Positions 46,241 through 54,383 of a DNA stretch of 64,000 bases are shown here, one piece after another (position 1 is the stretch's first letter; each line of letters opens with the position of its first letter). A model generated the notes under the pieces. That model worked only from the letters and a program-made list of their open reading frames with translations, had not been told where the DNA came from and did not search any database. The stretch spans positions 1 through 64,000 of IMG/VR virus record IMGVR_UViG_3300046616_000348; one strand, written 5' to 3'. The translations under genes were made by a program, and so were the position numbers. The stretch comes from a virus.

Positions 46241-46696
46241 ATGAGCAACATGTTCGACCAGGATGAGGTTGCGGCCTTCATCCAGAGCATCGAAGGGCTT
46301 GAGGGGGAAATCGCCAACAGCAAGGCGACCCACATGAACTTCGCCCGCAAAAAGCGGGATGAAATCAAGGAGACGTTCGACGAGGCCAAGGAGCGGGGCA
46401 TCCCCCGCAAGGTGCTCGCGAAGATCCTGAAGCGTCGAGGCCTCGAGGCCGACATCGACGCCCTCGAGAAGGAACTCGACGAAGACCACAAGCCGCTGTT
46501 CGACAGCCTGGCCGAGGTCTTCGCCCGGTACAAGGAGCCGGTCCAGCAGGACATGTTCTCCGGCCAGGACGACGACGAGGAAGAGCAGGAGGAGCAGCCG
46601 TTTGAGCCGGCGTTCACTCCCGACCCGCAGGCCGCTCACGACGCCGAGCAGGCTGAGGGCGAGGCGGTCCTCAACGGTGATCAGACCAAGCACTGA
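46241..46696 (+). CDS. DUF2312/GapR-like coiled-coil protein
   Basis: The 151-aa protein has an N-terminal ~85-residue helical part: FIQSIEGLEGEIANSKATHM, then DEIKETFDEAKERGIPRKVL and AKILKRRGLEADIDALEKEL. This follows the DUF2312 pattern of GapR, an alphaproteobacterial protein that clamps overtwisted DNA ahead of forks. The C-terminal half is acidic (DDDEEEQEEQ) and unlike GapR. It is in the replication operon, supporting a fork-associated role. Confidence 0.6.
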   Translation: MSNMFDQDEVAAFIQSIEGLEGEIANSKATHMNFARKKRDEIKETFDEAKERGIPRKVLAKILKRRGLEADIDALEKELDEDHKPLFDSLAEVFARYKEPVQQDMFSGQDDDEEEQEEQPFEPAFTPDPQAAHDAEQAEGEAVLNGDQTKH

Positions 46697-46698
46697 TC

Positions 46699-47253
46699 AT
46701 GGCTCTCAGGCTGCTCGCGATCGACGCGGCCTCAAAGTTCGGATGGGCCTTCGGGCCCACCGACGGAATGCCCCTCTCGGGTCACGGGCGATTTGCCAGT
46801 GAGGGAGCGGAGCACGAGGCCTACTTCGCCGGCGCATGGCGCTGGATGCATCAAGCAATCAAGGACTGGGACCCCGAGGCGATCGCCATCGAAGCCCCTA
46901 TCCATCCCGGCACGAAGACGACGGTTCACACCATCGAGCTCCTCAATGGGATCCAAGCGAACCTCCGATCGGCCGCCCGGCTCAACAACCGATACCGGGT
47001 CCAGATCATCCACCAGGGGAAGGTGCGAACCTTCTTCATTCCGCAGCCGAAGCTGAAGCGTGGCGAGAAACGGCCCCGCCTCACCGGCGACCAGATGAAG
47101 CTCCTGTCGCGCAAGCGCTGCATCGAGCTGGGGTTCGTGGACGACAAGGTCCGCAGCCTCGACCAAACCGACGCCTTGGCCGTGTGGGCCTGGGCCGTCT
47201 CCTTCTACGACCCGGAGAACGCCAAGCGCTTCTCCCAACAACTGGCGGCATAG
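46699..47253 (+). CDS. RuvC-like Holliday junction resolvase
   Basis: The 184-aa protein has the RNase H-fold resolvase layout: first Asp in [16 protein letters not shown], Glu in [12 protein letters not shown] (about residue 55-60) and the late Asp pair in [15 protein letters not shown]. These four acids coordinate metal in RuvC-type nucleases. It probably debranches recombination intermediates before packaging. It follows the DUF2312-like gene by 2 bp and precedes ssb. Confidence 0.85.
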   Translation: MALRLLAIDAASKFGWAFGPTDGMPLSGHGRFASEGAEHEAYFAGAWRWMHQAIKDWDPEAIAIEAPIHPGTKTTVHTIELLNGIQANLRSAARLNNRYRVQIIHQGKVRTFFIPQPKLKRGEKRPRLTGDQMKLLSRKRCIELGFVDDKVRSLDQTDALAVWAWAVSFYDPENAKRFSQQLAA

Positions 47254-47255
47254 CA

Positions 47256-47732
47256 ATGGCGGGCAGCGTCAACAAAGTGATCATCGTCGGCAACCTCGGG
47301 CAGGATCCCGAGGTGAAGACCCTTCAGGCCGGCGGCAAGGTGGTGAACCTGTCGATCGCCACGTCGGAGAGCTGGCGCGACAAAAACACCGGCGAGCGCC
47401 GGGAGAAGACCGAGTGGCACCGGATCGTCATCTGGAGCGAGGGTCTCGTGAAGGTGGCCGAGCAGTACCTGAAGAAGGGCGCGAAGGTCTACATCGAGGG
47501 CCAGCTCGAGACCCGCAAGTGGCAGGATCAGGGCGGAAACGACCGCTACAGCACCGAGATCGTCCTCAAGGGCTTCGGCGCCACCCTGACCATGTTGGAC
47601 GGCGCACGCGACGGTGACGGCAACCGTGGCAGCAATGACCGCCAGAGCGACAATCGCGGCAACGGTGGCGGCCGTAGCCAGCAGTCGCAGCCGGCGTTCC
47701 AGGGCGGCATGGACGATGACATTCCGTTCTGA
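47256..47732 (+). CDS. ssb: single-stranded DNA-binding protein
   Basis: The 158-aa protein is a bacterial-type [23 protein letters not shown], then [20 protein letters not shown] and [20 protein letters not shown] form the OB fold. A Gly/Asn/Gln-rich linker leads to the acidic tip GGMDDDIPF, which recruits partner proteins. The ATG at 47256 is the true start; the long frame upstream (from 46836) is a shadow of the RuvC-like gene. Confidence 0.95.
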   Translation: MAGSVNKVIIVGNLGQDPEVKTLQAGGKVVNLSIATSESWRDKNTGERREKTEWHRIVIWSEGLVKVAEQYLKKGAKVYIEGQLETRKWQDQGGNDRYSTEIVLKGFGATLTMLDGARDGDGNRGSNDRQSDNRGNGGGRSQQSQPAFQGGMDDDIPF

Positions 47733-47952
47733 GCCGCTGGAGGTGGGCGAGCGCACGACCGCCCACCTCAACCTGAAGTTCTCCATCGCTGACATGGACC
47801 GCATCGCCGAAATGGCGAAGCGGAGGATGAAGCCGGAGGACATCGCTTGGTCGCTGGAGGCGACCGGGCTGAAGACGACGCCGGCGGAAATTGCCCGCCT
47901 GCTGCGCAGGAATGGCCACCTGTATTTCGGCCTGATCGGCTGGGGCGAATAG
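47716..47952 (+). CDS. hypothetical protein, 78 aa
   Basis: The gene starts inside the ssb end (ATG 47716) and continues past it. The protein has [20 protein letters not shown], then [20 protein letters not shown] and [16 protein letters not shown], which look like two helix-turn-helix-like helical pairs. DNA binding is plausible but unproven. The overlap of 17 bp with ssb is consistent with translational coupling. Confidence 0.55.
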   Translation: MTFRSEPLEVGERTTAHLNLKFSIADMDRIAEMAKRRMKPEDIAWSLEATGLKTTPAEIARLLRRNGHLYFGLIGWGE

Positions 47953-47977
47953 CCCGCCATTTGTTGGGGCAAGAGGC

Positions 47978-48427
47978 ATGACTAGGAAGGGGCGCGCTCT
48001 CTCGGAGAGCGTGACGTCGCCGCGGCTTAAGCTGTTGGCGAAGCTGAAGACCGAAGGCCCGCAGAAGATCTCCCCGCGCTACGTGCCGTTGCGCTGGGCC
48101 TTCGAGCGGGGGCTGGTGCGCAAAGAGCAGGATCTCTTTGCCATCACGCCCGAAGGGCTAGCCAAGCTGTCCTACTCGGAGATGGACGCTGGCCTGAAGC
48201 GCGCGATCAGGGTCATGCCGACGCTCGTCGGCAAGATCCTGGTGCGCACCGCCAGCGAGGCGGAGGAGGCCGTTGTCGGTGGCGGATACCTCTACCACAC
48301 CGAACCAGATCACAAGCCATTCCCACCAGGCGCGGCCCGGGCGTTGATCGCCAACGGCCTCGTGGTCGGCCGCAAGGACGGCCTGCTCGAGGGCATCGCT
48401 CAGACCTTCCGCCTGCCGGGGGTGTGA
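47978..48427 (+). CDS. hypothetical protein, 149 aa (possible winged helix)
   Basis: The N-terminal part (SPRLKLLAKLKTEGPQKISP, then WAFERGLVRKEQDLFAITPE) reads like a winged-helix pair of the kind used by small phage regulators. The C-terminal half repeats the theme (GAARALIANGLVVGRKDGLL). No family is assigned. It lies between ssb and methyltransferase genes in the replication operon. Confidence 0.5.
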   Translation: MTRKGRALSESVTSPRLKLLAKLKTEGPQKISPRYVPLRWAFERGLVRKEQDLFAITPEGLAKLSYSEMDAGLKRAIRVMPTLVGKILVRTASEAEEAVVGGGYLYHTEPDHKPFPPGAARALIANGLVVGRKDGLLEGIAQTFRLPGV

Positions 48428-48428
48428 G

Positions 48429-49028
48429 ATGTCGGAGACCAAGAAGAAGAACGCGCACGTCTGGGAGCGCGACCCCAACGACTGGTACGTCGAGCCGCAA
48501 TGGGTGTGGGAGAGGTTCTTCGCCCGCGAGCAGTTCGATGGCGTGATCCGTGATCCGAGCTGCGGCATGGGCAACTGCGTCATCCCCGCCCGGGCTGCCG
48601 GCTACACCGTGGAAGCCCGCGACCTGATCGCCCGCTTCCCGATCGTCGAGCGCGAGGAGGACTTCCTCCAGTCGACCGACGAGGCGGACAACATCTGCAC
48701 CAACCCGCCCTTCAAGCTCTGCAACGAAGAGCCATACCCCTACATCCGCCACGGCCTGCGCCTCGCTCGGCGCAAGTTCGCGATCGTGATGCAGGCGAGC
48801 TGGGTGTTCGGCGAGAAGCGGAGCCACTTCCTCGAGAGCACCCCGCTCTCGTGCATCTACAACATCACACCCAAGCCCTCGATGCCGCCCGGCGCCATGA
48901 TCATGGCCGGCCACAAGCCGAACTCCGGCGCGATCGACTACGTGATCGCGGTCTTCAGTCGCGGCCATAACGGCGAACCCTCCCACCGCTGGCTCCGCAA
49001 GGGCCCGACCCGTCGCGTAAGGGGCTGA
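48429..49028 (+). CDS. DNA adenine methyltransferase-like protein (NPPF motif)
   Basis: The 199-aa protein shows an AdoMet-binding-like glycine motif, VIRDPSCGMGNCVIPARAAG (about 39-58), an acidic strand end VEARDLI and the catalytic-type NICTNPPFKL (about 77-86). This is the N6-adenine methyltransferase arrangement without a recognisable target-recognition domain. It is short for an active enzyme, so DNA modification or a protein/other N-methyl role is uncertain. A second, larger NPPF enzyme is encoded at 58767-60302. Confidence 0.75.
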   Translation: MSETKKKNAHVWERDPNDWYVEPQWVWERFFAREQFDGVIRDPSCGMGNCVIPARAAGYTVEARDLIARFPIVEREEDFLQSTDEADNICTNPPFKLCNEEPYPYIRHGLRLARRKFAIVMQASWVFGEKRSHFLESTPLSCIYNITPKPSMPPGAMIMAGHKPNSGAIDYVIAVFSRGHNGEPSHRWLRKGPTRRVRG

Positions 49029-49029
49029 G

Positions 49030-49332
49030 ATGTCTAAGCAAATCCCCATCACCGAGGTCTTGCTGTTCATCGAGGCCGACTATGAGTCGTGCGTGAACTC
49101 GCACCTCGCGTGGCGCGAAAAGCATAACGATGGTGTCACGCCCGAGAAGAACCGCCGCGAGATGCTCGCCATGCGGTCGGTCGTCAACGCCTTCCACTAC
49201 ATCAGCCGTGACACCGAGGGCTTCCGGGCCTTCTGCGAGGCGGTCCGTCGCAAGCAAGGCTCAATGCCCGGGGGCGGCGTCGTCGCCAAGATCGACGCCA
49301 TCCTCGACGAGAAGAAGGCAGCGGCCGAATGA
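49030..49332 (+). CDS. hypothetical helical protein, 100 aa
   Basis: The product is mostly helical (SKQIPITEVLLFIEADYESC, then EKNRREMLAMRSVVNAFHYI) with a Lys/Ala-rich C-terminus. No family is recognised. It overlaps the primase-helicase start by 4 bp, so a partner role in replication is possible. Confidence 0.5.
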   Translation: MSKQIPITEVLLFIEADYESCVNSHLAWREKHNDGVTPEKNRREMLAMRSVVNAFHYISRDTEGFRAFCEAVRRKQGSMPGGGVVAKIDAILDEKKAAAE

Positions 49333-51458
49333 GCGAGGAGATCAACTTCGGCCCCATGATGGAGGGTGTCGCCCGCGAGCTGTGGGGCGCGCCGAATGAC
49401 CATCACTCCAAGCCCGGCGTCGAGCTCCGGTGGGGCGATAGCGGCAAACGCTCCGTCGACCTGGAGAAGGGCACCTGGTTCGACCACCGCACGAAGACCG
49501 GGGGCGGCGTCCTGTCCCTGATCAAGGCGGAACTCAGCCTCGAGGGCAATGACGCCTTCGAGTGGCTCAAGGCCAAGGGCTTCCCCATCCCCGAGCGGGA
49601 TAGGCCCCAGCATCAGCAGCAGCAGAAGAAGGGCGGGCTCGGCGAGCTCGTCGCCCGGTTCAGCTACACCGACGAGAACGGCAAGGAGCTCTACGAGGTC
49701 TGCCGGTTCGAGAGCGGCGAGATCGACGCCGAGTCGGGCAAGCGGAAGAAGACATTCCGGCAGCGCCGCAAGGAGCCGGGTCACCCGGAGGCGAAGGGCG
49801 AGGGCTGGGTGTGGAACATCCGAGACGTCCGCCGCGTGCTTTACCGCCTGCCCGAGATCAAGGCTGCCATCGCTCGCGGCGAGCCGATCGTGTTCGTCGA
49901 GGGCGAGAAGGCGGTGAAGGCCGCCGTTTCCATCGGCCTCTGCGCAACCACCAACGCGATGGGCGCCGAGAAGTGGGAGGACGGCTTCACAGAGCTGCTC
50001 GCCGGCGCGGACCTGATCATTATCCCCGACAACGACGAGTCGGGCCGCAACCATGCGGACCTGGTCGCCTCGTCGGTGCGCGGTGTCGCCAAGCGCGTGC
50101 GCGTGATGGAGCTCCCCGTCCGGAAGGCGAAGGACGACATCCATGAGTGGGTGCAGCAGGGCGGTACGCGCGATCAGTTCTTCGCGCTCGCCGACAAGGT
50201 GTCGGACTGGCGCCCGCGTCCCCCGCAGTCGCGCTTCGGCGCGGTTGAGTGGTCGCGCATGAACGAGCCCGGCCGCGAATACGAGCACCGCGTGAAGGGG
50301 CTGCTCGCAAAGTACGGCGTCGCGATCATCGGCGGCGAGTCGGGCTCCGGCAAATCGTTCCTCGCCACGGACCTGGGGTTCGCCATCGCCCGCGGCGCTG
50401 ACTACGAGGGCCGCAAGGTCGAGAAGGGTCTCGCGATCTATCAGGCGGGCGAGGGCGGGCTTGGGCTGAAGAAGCGCATGCGCGCCTACCGGATCGAGCA
50501 CAAGATCGAGGAGGACATCCCGTTCGTGCTGCTGCCGGGCGAGCTCGACCTCCACAACAACGACGACCACACCAACAGCTTCATCGCCGAGTGCAAGGCC
50601 TGGCGGAACTACTACGGCATCGCGATCGGCGTGATCTTCATCGACACCTTCGCCACGGCCACGCCGGGTGCGAACGAGAACGATGGCGGCGAGGTCAGCA
50701 AGATCCTGGCCCGCGCCTCGCGGATCGCCAAGGAGTGCGAGACCGTGGTGGTGATCGTCCACCACATGAACGCCGACGGGAAGAAGCTGCGCGGCCACAC
50801 CTCGATCCGGGCGAACGTCGACAACGTGCTGCTCGTCTCCAAGCTCGACGTGAAGGACGCGAACGGTCGCTGGCAGCGCAAGGTGGAGCTGGTGAAGGAC
50901 AAGGAGGGCGCCGACGGCGTCTCCTGGCACTTCGTGCTGAAGCAGATCGAGGTCGGCTACGACGCCGACGGCGACATGGTCACCTCGTGCGTGGTGGATG
51001 CACCCGCGAAGGGCGGCCGCGAGCAGCAGGCGATGGAACGCCTCCGCCTGACCAACAACGACGAGCTGCTCTACCGCAGCATCAAGACGGCGATCGACCA
51101 GCACGGCGTCAACCCGCCGCCTGGGCTGCAGCTGCCTCGGCAGGTGCAGAAGGTCGTGCCGTGGCCGGCGGTGTTCGCCGAGCTCATGCGCAAGTGGACC
51201 TACACCGATCAGCCGGACGCCAGCGCCGAGGAGAACGAGGCACGCCGCAAGGAGGTCGTCACCCGCGCGATCGCCCGCAGCGGCGACAAGCTGGTGAAGT
51301 TCGGGATGATCGACCGCGACATGACCCTAGGCATCGCCTGGGATTTGGGCCTGCCGAAGTGGGCCAAGGAAGTTGCACGCGTGCCTGACGAGGCCGAGGG
51401 CGCGGCAAAGGATGATGGGGCCGTCCAAGAGGAGATTATCAGTGACCTCGGTTTCTAA
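49329..51458 (+). CDS. Toprim/AAA primase-helicase
   Basis: The 709-aa replication protein begins with a CHC2-like or primase N-terminal segment (KGTWFDHRTKTGGGVLSLIK). A Toprim domain (about 190-245) has PIVFVEGEKAVKAAVS with the catalytic Glu and LIIIPDNDESG with DxD. A RecA-type ATPase of the AAA_25/RepA kind follows: Walker A IGGESGSGKS (about 334-343), Walker B IGVIFIDTF (about 430-438), and TVVVIVHHMN sensor. It should unwind and prime phage DNA. It is near the end of the rightward early operon. Confidence 0.85.
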   Translation: MSEEINFGPMMEGVARELWGAPNDHHSKPGVELRWGDSGKRSVDLEKGTWFDHRTKTGGGVLSLIKAELSLEGNDAFEWLKAKGFPIPERDRPQHQQQQKKGGLGELVARFSYTDENGKELYEVCRFESGEIDAESGKRKKTFRQRRKEPGHPEAKGEGWVWNIRDVRRVLYRLPEIKAAIARGEPIVFVEGEKAVKAAVSIGLCATTNAMGAEKWEDGFTELLAGADLIIIPDNDESGRNHADLVASSVRGVAKRVRVMELPVRKAKDDIHEWVQQGGTRDQFFALADKVSDWRPRPPQSRFGAVEWSRMNEPGREYEHRVKGLLAKYGVAIIGGESGSGKSFLATDLGFAIARGADYEGRKVEKGLAIYQAGEGGLGLKKRMRAYRIEHKIEEDIPFVLLPGELDLHNNDDHTNSFIAECKAWRNYYGIAIGVIFIDTFATATPGANENDGGEVSKILARASRIAKECETVVVIVHHMNADGKKLRGHTSIRANVDNVLLVSKLDVKDANGRWQRKVELVKDKEGADGVSWHFVLKQIEVGYDADGDMVTSCVVDAPAKGGREQQAMERLRLTNNDELLYRSIKTAIDQHGVNPPPGLQLPRQVQKVVPWPAVFAELMRKWTYTDQPDASAEENEARRKEVVTRAIARSGDKLVKFGMIDRDMTLGIAWDLGLPKWAKEVARVPDEAEGAAKDDGAVQEEIISDLGF

Positions 51459-51771
51459 GATGCCGGAGCGGTACAGCATCCGGGTGATCCCGCATAAGAA
51501 GTTCACCGACATGTTCGCGTGCCGGATCGACGTGCCCTTCGAGGGTGTCTTCTGGCTGGTCGATGCCGCCAACAACGTGGACGTCTTCCCCTCCAGGGAC
51601 GCGGCCCAGGCCGCAGCGGCGCGCGCACTGCTGCCGATCCTGAACCGGCGCGTCACGCTCCCGAGCAAGGCGTGGAAGAAGCCCGAGCAGGTGGCGAAGA
51701 AAATCGCGCAGCATGGACGCCCCGACATCGAGTTCGGGTTCTTCGGAGCGCTCCGCGATGCCGCACTCTGA
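51442..51771 (+). CDS. hypothetical protein with FPSxDAAQ motif, 109 aa
   Basis: A GTG at 51442 has AGGAG 8 nt upstream and is preferred to the ATG at 51460. The protein has VFPSRDAAQAAAARALLPIL in the middle and a basic C-terminal helix (KKPEQVAKKIAQHGRPD). The same phrase (FPSEDAAQ..AYQAL..VLNAR) occurs in the protein at 53240-53725, suggesting a shared small domain. Function is unknown. Confidence 0.55.
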   Translation: MTSVSKMPERYSIRVIPHKKFTDMFACRIDVPFEGVFWLVDAANNVDVFPSRDAAQAAAARALLPILNRRVTLPSKAWKKPEQVAKKIAQHGRPDIEFGFFGALRDAAL

Positions 51772-52048
51772 GGGCATGAAGTACGTGGTCTATGTCCTTT
51801 GGCTCAAAGGGCATTCCCTGACCACCATCGGGCACTGGACCAAGCTGCGCGAGAAGCAGCTGGCCGGCATCATCACCCGCTCGCCCTGGCCCAACCGGTC
51901 GGACATGACCGACGCTGCGCGGGGTGCCGCGCTGGTTGAGCTGCAAGCGATCCGCAAAGGCGCAGACGGTCTCGCTCTCGACGGCGGCATGTTCGACCGC
52001 ATCGACTGGACCCCGCTGCCACTCACGAGGGATCAAGTCCGTGGCTGA
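51758..52048 (+). CDS. hypothetical protein, 96 aa
   Basis: The start at 51758 (GGAG 9 nt upstream) gives MPHSEGMKYVVYVLWLKGHS. The next segment (TTIGHWTKLREKQLAGIITR) resembles a helix-turn-helix; an ATG at 51776 is the alternative start. No family is recognised. It overlaps the previous gene's end by 14 bp. Confidence 0.5.
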   Translation: MPHSEGMKYVVYVLWLKGHSLTTIGHWTKLREKQLAGIITRSPWPNRSDMTDAARGAALVELQAIRKGADGLALDGGMFDRIDWTPLPLTRDQVRG

Positions 52049-52745
52049 CGAAGATAGCATCGCCAACCGTCTGAAGGCGCTCCGCGAGGGGCGCGAGGGT
52101 TCGCCCGTCGTGCCGGTTACGGGGCGCGAGCAGGGCAACCTGCGCGCCTCGCTCCCAGGCATGGACGGCCGCACCGCGAGGATCCGCGCCATCTCCGAGA
52201 AGGTCCGGCAGATCACCCCGTTCGAGGCGACCGGCGCTCCGTTCGAGAACCTGCTGTTCACCGACCAGCTGGCGCGCAAGGGCGAGGACAAGGAGCTCGC
52301 GATGCTGCGTGCAGAAGCCGGCTTCCGGTTCCGCGACGACGTCGAGCGGGCCCAGCTCTCGGCGCTGTCGGCCAAGCCGATCAGCGACAGCGGTGGCGGT
52401 GGGGGCGGCAGCCGCAGCACGGTTGCGGACATGAAGATCTACGCCATGCAGTCGCTCGGCCGCCTCCGGGAGCACATGCCCTGGGAGACCTACAACCTGC
52501 TCGAGGCGTTCCTGATCAACGATCAGTGGCTGCTCGAGGCGCCGAAGCCCACGCGGAAGGCGAAGAGCGGGGCCGAGCGTCGCCGGCAGAAGAAAAAGGC
52601 GGAGGCACATCGGGAGCTCATGCTCAACCGGGTGCTCTGTGGGTTGGACACGCTGGGGGTCCACTACGATCTGATGCGCTACCCCGAGTTCCAGGGGCGA
52701 TGGCCCGGCGCAAGGTACGGACGAATTAAGAAGGGCGGGGAGTGA
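52041..52745 (+). CDS. hypothetical protein, 234 aa
   Basis: The protein starts at a GTG at 52041 (VADEDSIANRLKALREGREG with V read as Met). Its central part is helical, with a Gly/Ser linker (SDSGGGGGGSRS) separating two halves. The C-terminal half includes EHMPWETYNLLEAFLINDQW and a basic KKKAEAHRELMLNR stretch. No family is recognised. It is the last rightward gene, ending at a strong hairpin. Confidence 0.55.
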   Translation: MADEDSIANRLKALREGREGSPVVPVTGREQGNLRASLPGMDGRTARIRAISEKVRQITPFEATGAPFENLLFTDQLARKGEDKELAMLRAEAGFRFRDDVERAQLSALSAKPISDSGGGGGGSRSTVADMKIYAMQSLGRLREHMPWETYNLLEAFLINDQWLLEAPKPTRKAKSGAERRRQKKKAEAHRELMLNRVLCGLDTLGVHYDLMRYPEFQGRWPGARYGRIKKGGE

Positions 52746-52763
52746 TCCCCGCCCTTTCGTTTA
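52731..52763. terminator. bidirectional terminator between convergent operons
   Basis: AAGGGCGGGGA (52731-52741) and TCCCCGCCCTT (52746-52756) form a perfect 11-bp stem with a GTGA loop, followed by TCGTTTAT on the right and AT-rich sequence on the left. It ends the rightward early operon and the leftward cluster together. Confidence 0.85.
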
Positions 52764-52988
52764 TGCCGGCGGAACGAGCCGCTCGCCCTTGACCAGGTCG
52801 ACGTCGTCGAGGGGCAGGTCGCCCCCGGGCAGCCACCAGAGGCGGCCGTCGTACTCCCCGGGCTGCCAGTCGCCGCCGGTACTGAGATGCACCCAGTAGA
52901 AGCCGGGCTCCCGGACGGGCGGCAGGAGTTCGCCCCGCCTCGCTGCACTCCGGCTGGCGAGGCGGCGTTCATGACGCAGAGGCTTCAA
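52761..52988 (-). CDS. hypothetical protein, 75 aa
   Basis: The product has an Arg-rich start (MKPLRHERRLASRSAARRGE) and a Trp/Gly-rich middle (PGFYWVHLSTGGDWQPGEYD, then GRLWWLPGGD). The 'GxxYWVxL..G.W..gEYDG..WW.PG' pattern is a known phage small-protein motif with unknown function. It is the last gene of the leftward cluster. Confidence 0.6.
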   Translation of the reverse strand: MKPLRHERRLASRSAARRGELLPPVREPGFYWVHLSTGGDWQPGEYDGRLWWLPGGDLPLDDVDLVKGERLVPPA

Positions 52989-53240
52989 CTATGCCGCCTC
53001 TTTGGTCAGTTCGATCAGGCGGCGGGTCTTAAGGAGCTGGCCGTCCGTCTCCTCCGACCAGGGCTCCAGGCCAGCGCGGAGCGCGGCCATCGCCAGCAGC
53101 TCCGTCTTGGACAGGTCGTCCTTGTCGATGATCCGGACCTTCACGGTGTTGTAGGACTTGACGCCGATCGCCTCGCCGGCGGCCGACACCTGCTTGCCGT
53201 TGAAGCCCATACGCTCCATCCAGGTTTTGAACCTGCTCAT
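52989..53240 (-). CDS. hypothetical protein, possible DNA-binding, 83 aa
   Basis: The product is helical (WMERMGFNGKQVSAAGEAIG, then SYNTVKVRIIDKDDLSKTEL) and looks like a small helix-turn-helix with 'KQVSAAGEAIGVKSYNTV' as recognition region. It abuts both neighbours. A regulator of the leftward cluster is possible but unproven. Confidence 0.5.
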   Translation of the reverse strand: MSRFKTWMERMGFNGKQVSAAGEAIGVKSYNTVKVRIIDKDDLSKTELLAMAALRAGLEPWSEETDGQLLKTRRLIELTKEAA

Positions 53241-53725
53241 CAGCGTGTCCTCTCGGTTTCGGCGGCGGCGGTGATCCGCTCCGCCCGCTCAATGTTCTCC
53301 GCGTCGTCCTTGCACAGGCCCACGATGATGCGGACCATGTGCGGGACGTCGTGGGTGCCGTCGAGCCACCCCATCACCCGGTTCGAGTGGACCATGTAGG
53401 CCAGCTCGGTGGGGGTGATGTCGGCGGCGTCGAGGGCGGCGGACAATTCCGCCGCGCTCATCTTCTCGACCCGGTCCTGGCCCATGCGCATCTCGAGCCG
53501 GGCGTTGAGCACCGCCTCGAGCGCCTGGTAGGCGGCGAGCTGGGCCGCGTCCTCTGACGGGAAGACCTGCGGCTTGCTCGAGCCGACCAGGTCGGGCACG
53601 AGGCCCGGCGCCGAGAACTGGCCGTAGAACCCTCGGCCGTCGGATGTCGGCTTAGCCTTGGCGAAAAACTTGCTGGAGGGTTTCAATTTCTGCGGCTTCT
53701 GGAAGTGAAGGTTCACCACATACAC
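53240..53725 (-). CDS. hypothetical protein with FPSxDAAQ motif and helix-turn-helix-like end
   Basis: The 161-aa protein contains GFYGQFSAPGLVPDLVGSS, then VFPSEDAAQLAAYQALEAVL, the motif shared with the protein at 51442-51771. The C-terminal part (LSAALDAADITPTELAYMVH, then SNRVMGWLDGTHDVPHM) resembles an XRE-type helix-turn-helix. It may be a regulator with a small sensor module. The start overlaps by 1 bp with the preceding gene. Confidence 0.5.
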   Translation of the reverse strand: MYVVNLHFQKPQKLKPSSKFFAKAKPTSDGRGFYGQFSAPGLVPDLVGSSKPQVFPSEDAAQLAAYQALEAVLNARLEMRMGQDRVEKMSAAELSAALDAADITPTELAYMVHSNRVMGWLDGTHDVPHMVRIIVGLCKDDAENIERAERITAAAETERTR

Positions 53726-54367
53726 CTATTCTTGAGCGATTGCGATAGAGCCGGTCGCGGCGAACCGGGTCAGCGCCGGCAGCAAGTCGCGGACCATGTC
53801 CTGGGTGAGGTGCGAGCGGGTCGTCTCCTGGTCGCCCAGCCAGACGCACGCCTCGGTGGCGAGAGAGCTGTCCTGCAGGGTGCACTTCCGGTCGTACCGG
53901 TCCTGGAACTCGATGATGGGGAAGCCGCGGGCGGTGTGCTTGACCTCGAGCTCGAAGGCTACCCGGGTCGACGCGGTCTGCACCTCGACGGGCACCGAGA
54001 GCTTGTTCGCCAGCTCCCGGGCCTCGTCGGCGGTGATCATTTCGCGCTTACCTTCCACGATCTTCCGCAGCACGCCCTCGACGGTCGCCATGCGATTGAC
54101 CAGGCCGGCCACCCAATCGGGCAGGGTGACCGCCTCCGGGATCTCCAGCCGGTGCGATGTGATGCTGTAGCTGTCCATGTAGCCCACGGTGCCCGAGAGC
54201 TTGTCGTGAGCCTCGTCAGCGCCGGGGAACTCGCCTTCGCCCCACCTTTCCCAGTCGATCCGCAGCAGCCCTTCGCGGGCGGCCAGGGCGTCGTCTCGGG
54301 TCAGGAAGGCGTCGGTGATCAGGCCTTCGTCACAGTCGGCTGCGAGGGTCCAGAAGGTAAACTGCAT
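53726..54367 (-). CDS. hypothetical protein with conserved QDSS/WLG core, 213 aa
   Basis: The start at 54367 is fixed by GGAG six bases upstream. The N-terminal half is mixed α/β (FTFWTLAADCDEGLITDAFL). The C-terminal half has PIIEFQDRYDRKCTLQDSS followed by CVWLGDQE and HLTQDMVRDLLPALTRFAAT. The latter block ('GxpIIeFxDRYg.kCslQ.SS...WLG....LT...v..LlP.L..Fa.tG') occurs widely as a stand-alone protein in unrelated phages; its function is not known to me. Confidence 0.65.
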   Translation of the reverse strand: MQFTFWTLAADCDEGLITDAFLTRDDALAAREGLLRIDWERWGEGEFPGADEAHDKLSGTVGYMDSYSITSHRLEIPEAVTLPDWVAGLVNRMATVEGVLRKIVEGKREMITADEARELANKLSVPVEVQTASTRVAFELEVKHTARGFPIIEFQDRYDRKCTLQDSSLATEACVWLGDQETTRSHLTQDMVRDLLPALTRFAATGSIAIAQE

Positions 54368-54383
54368 TTCTATCTCCAAAGGT

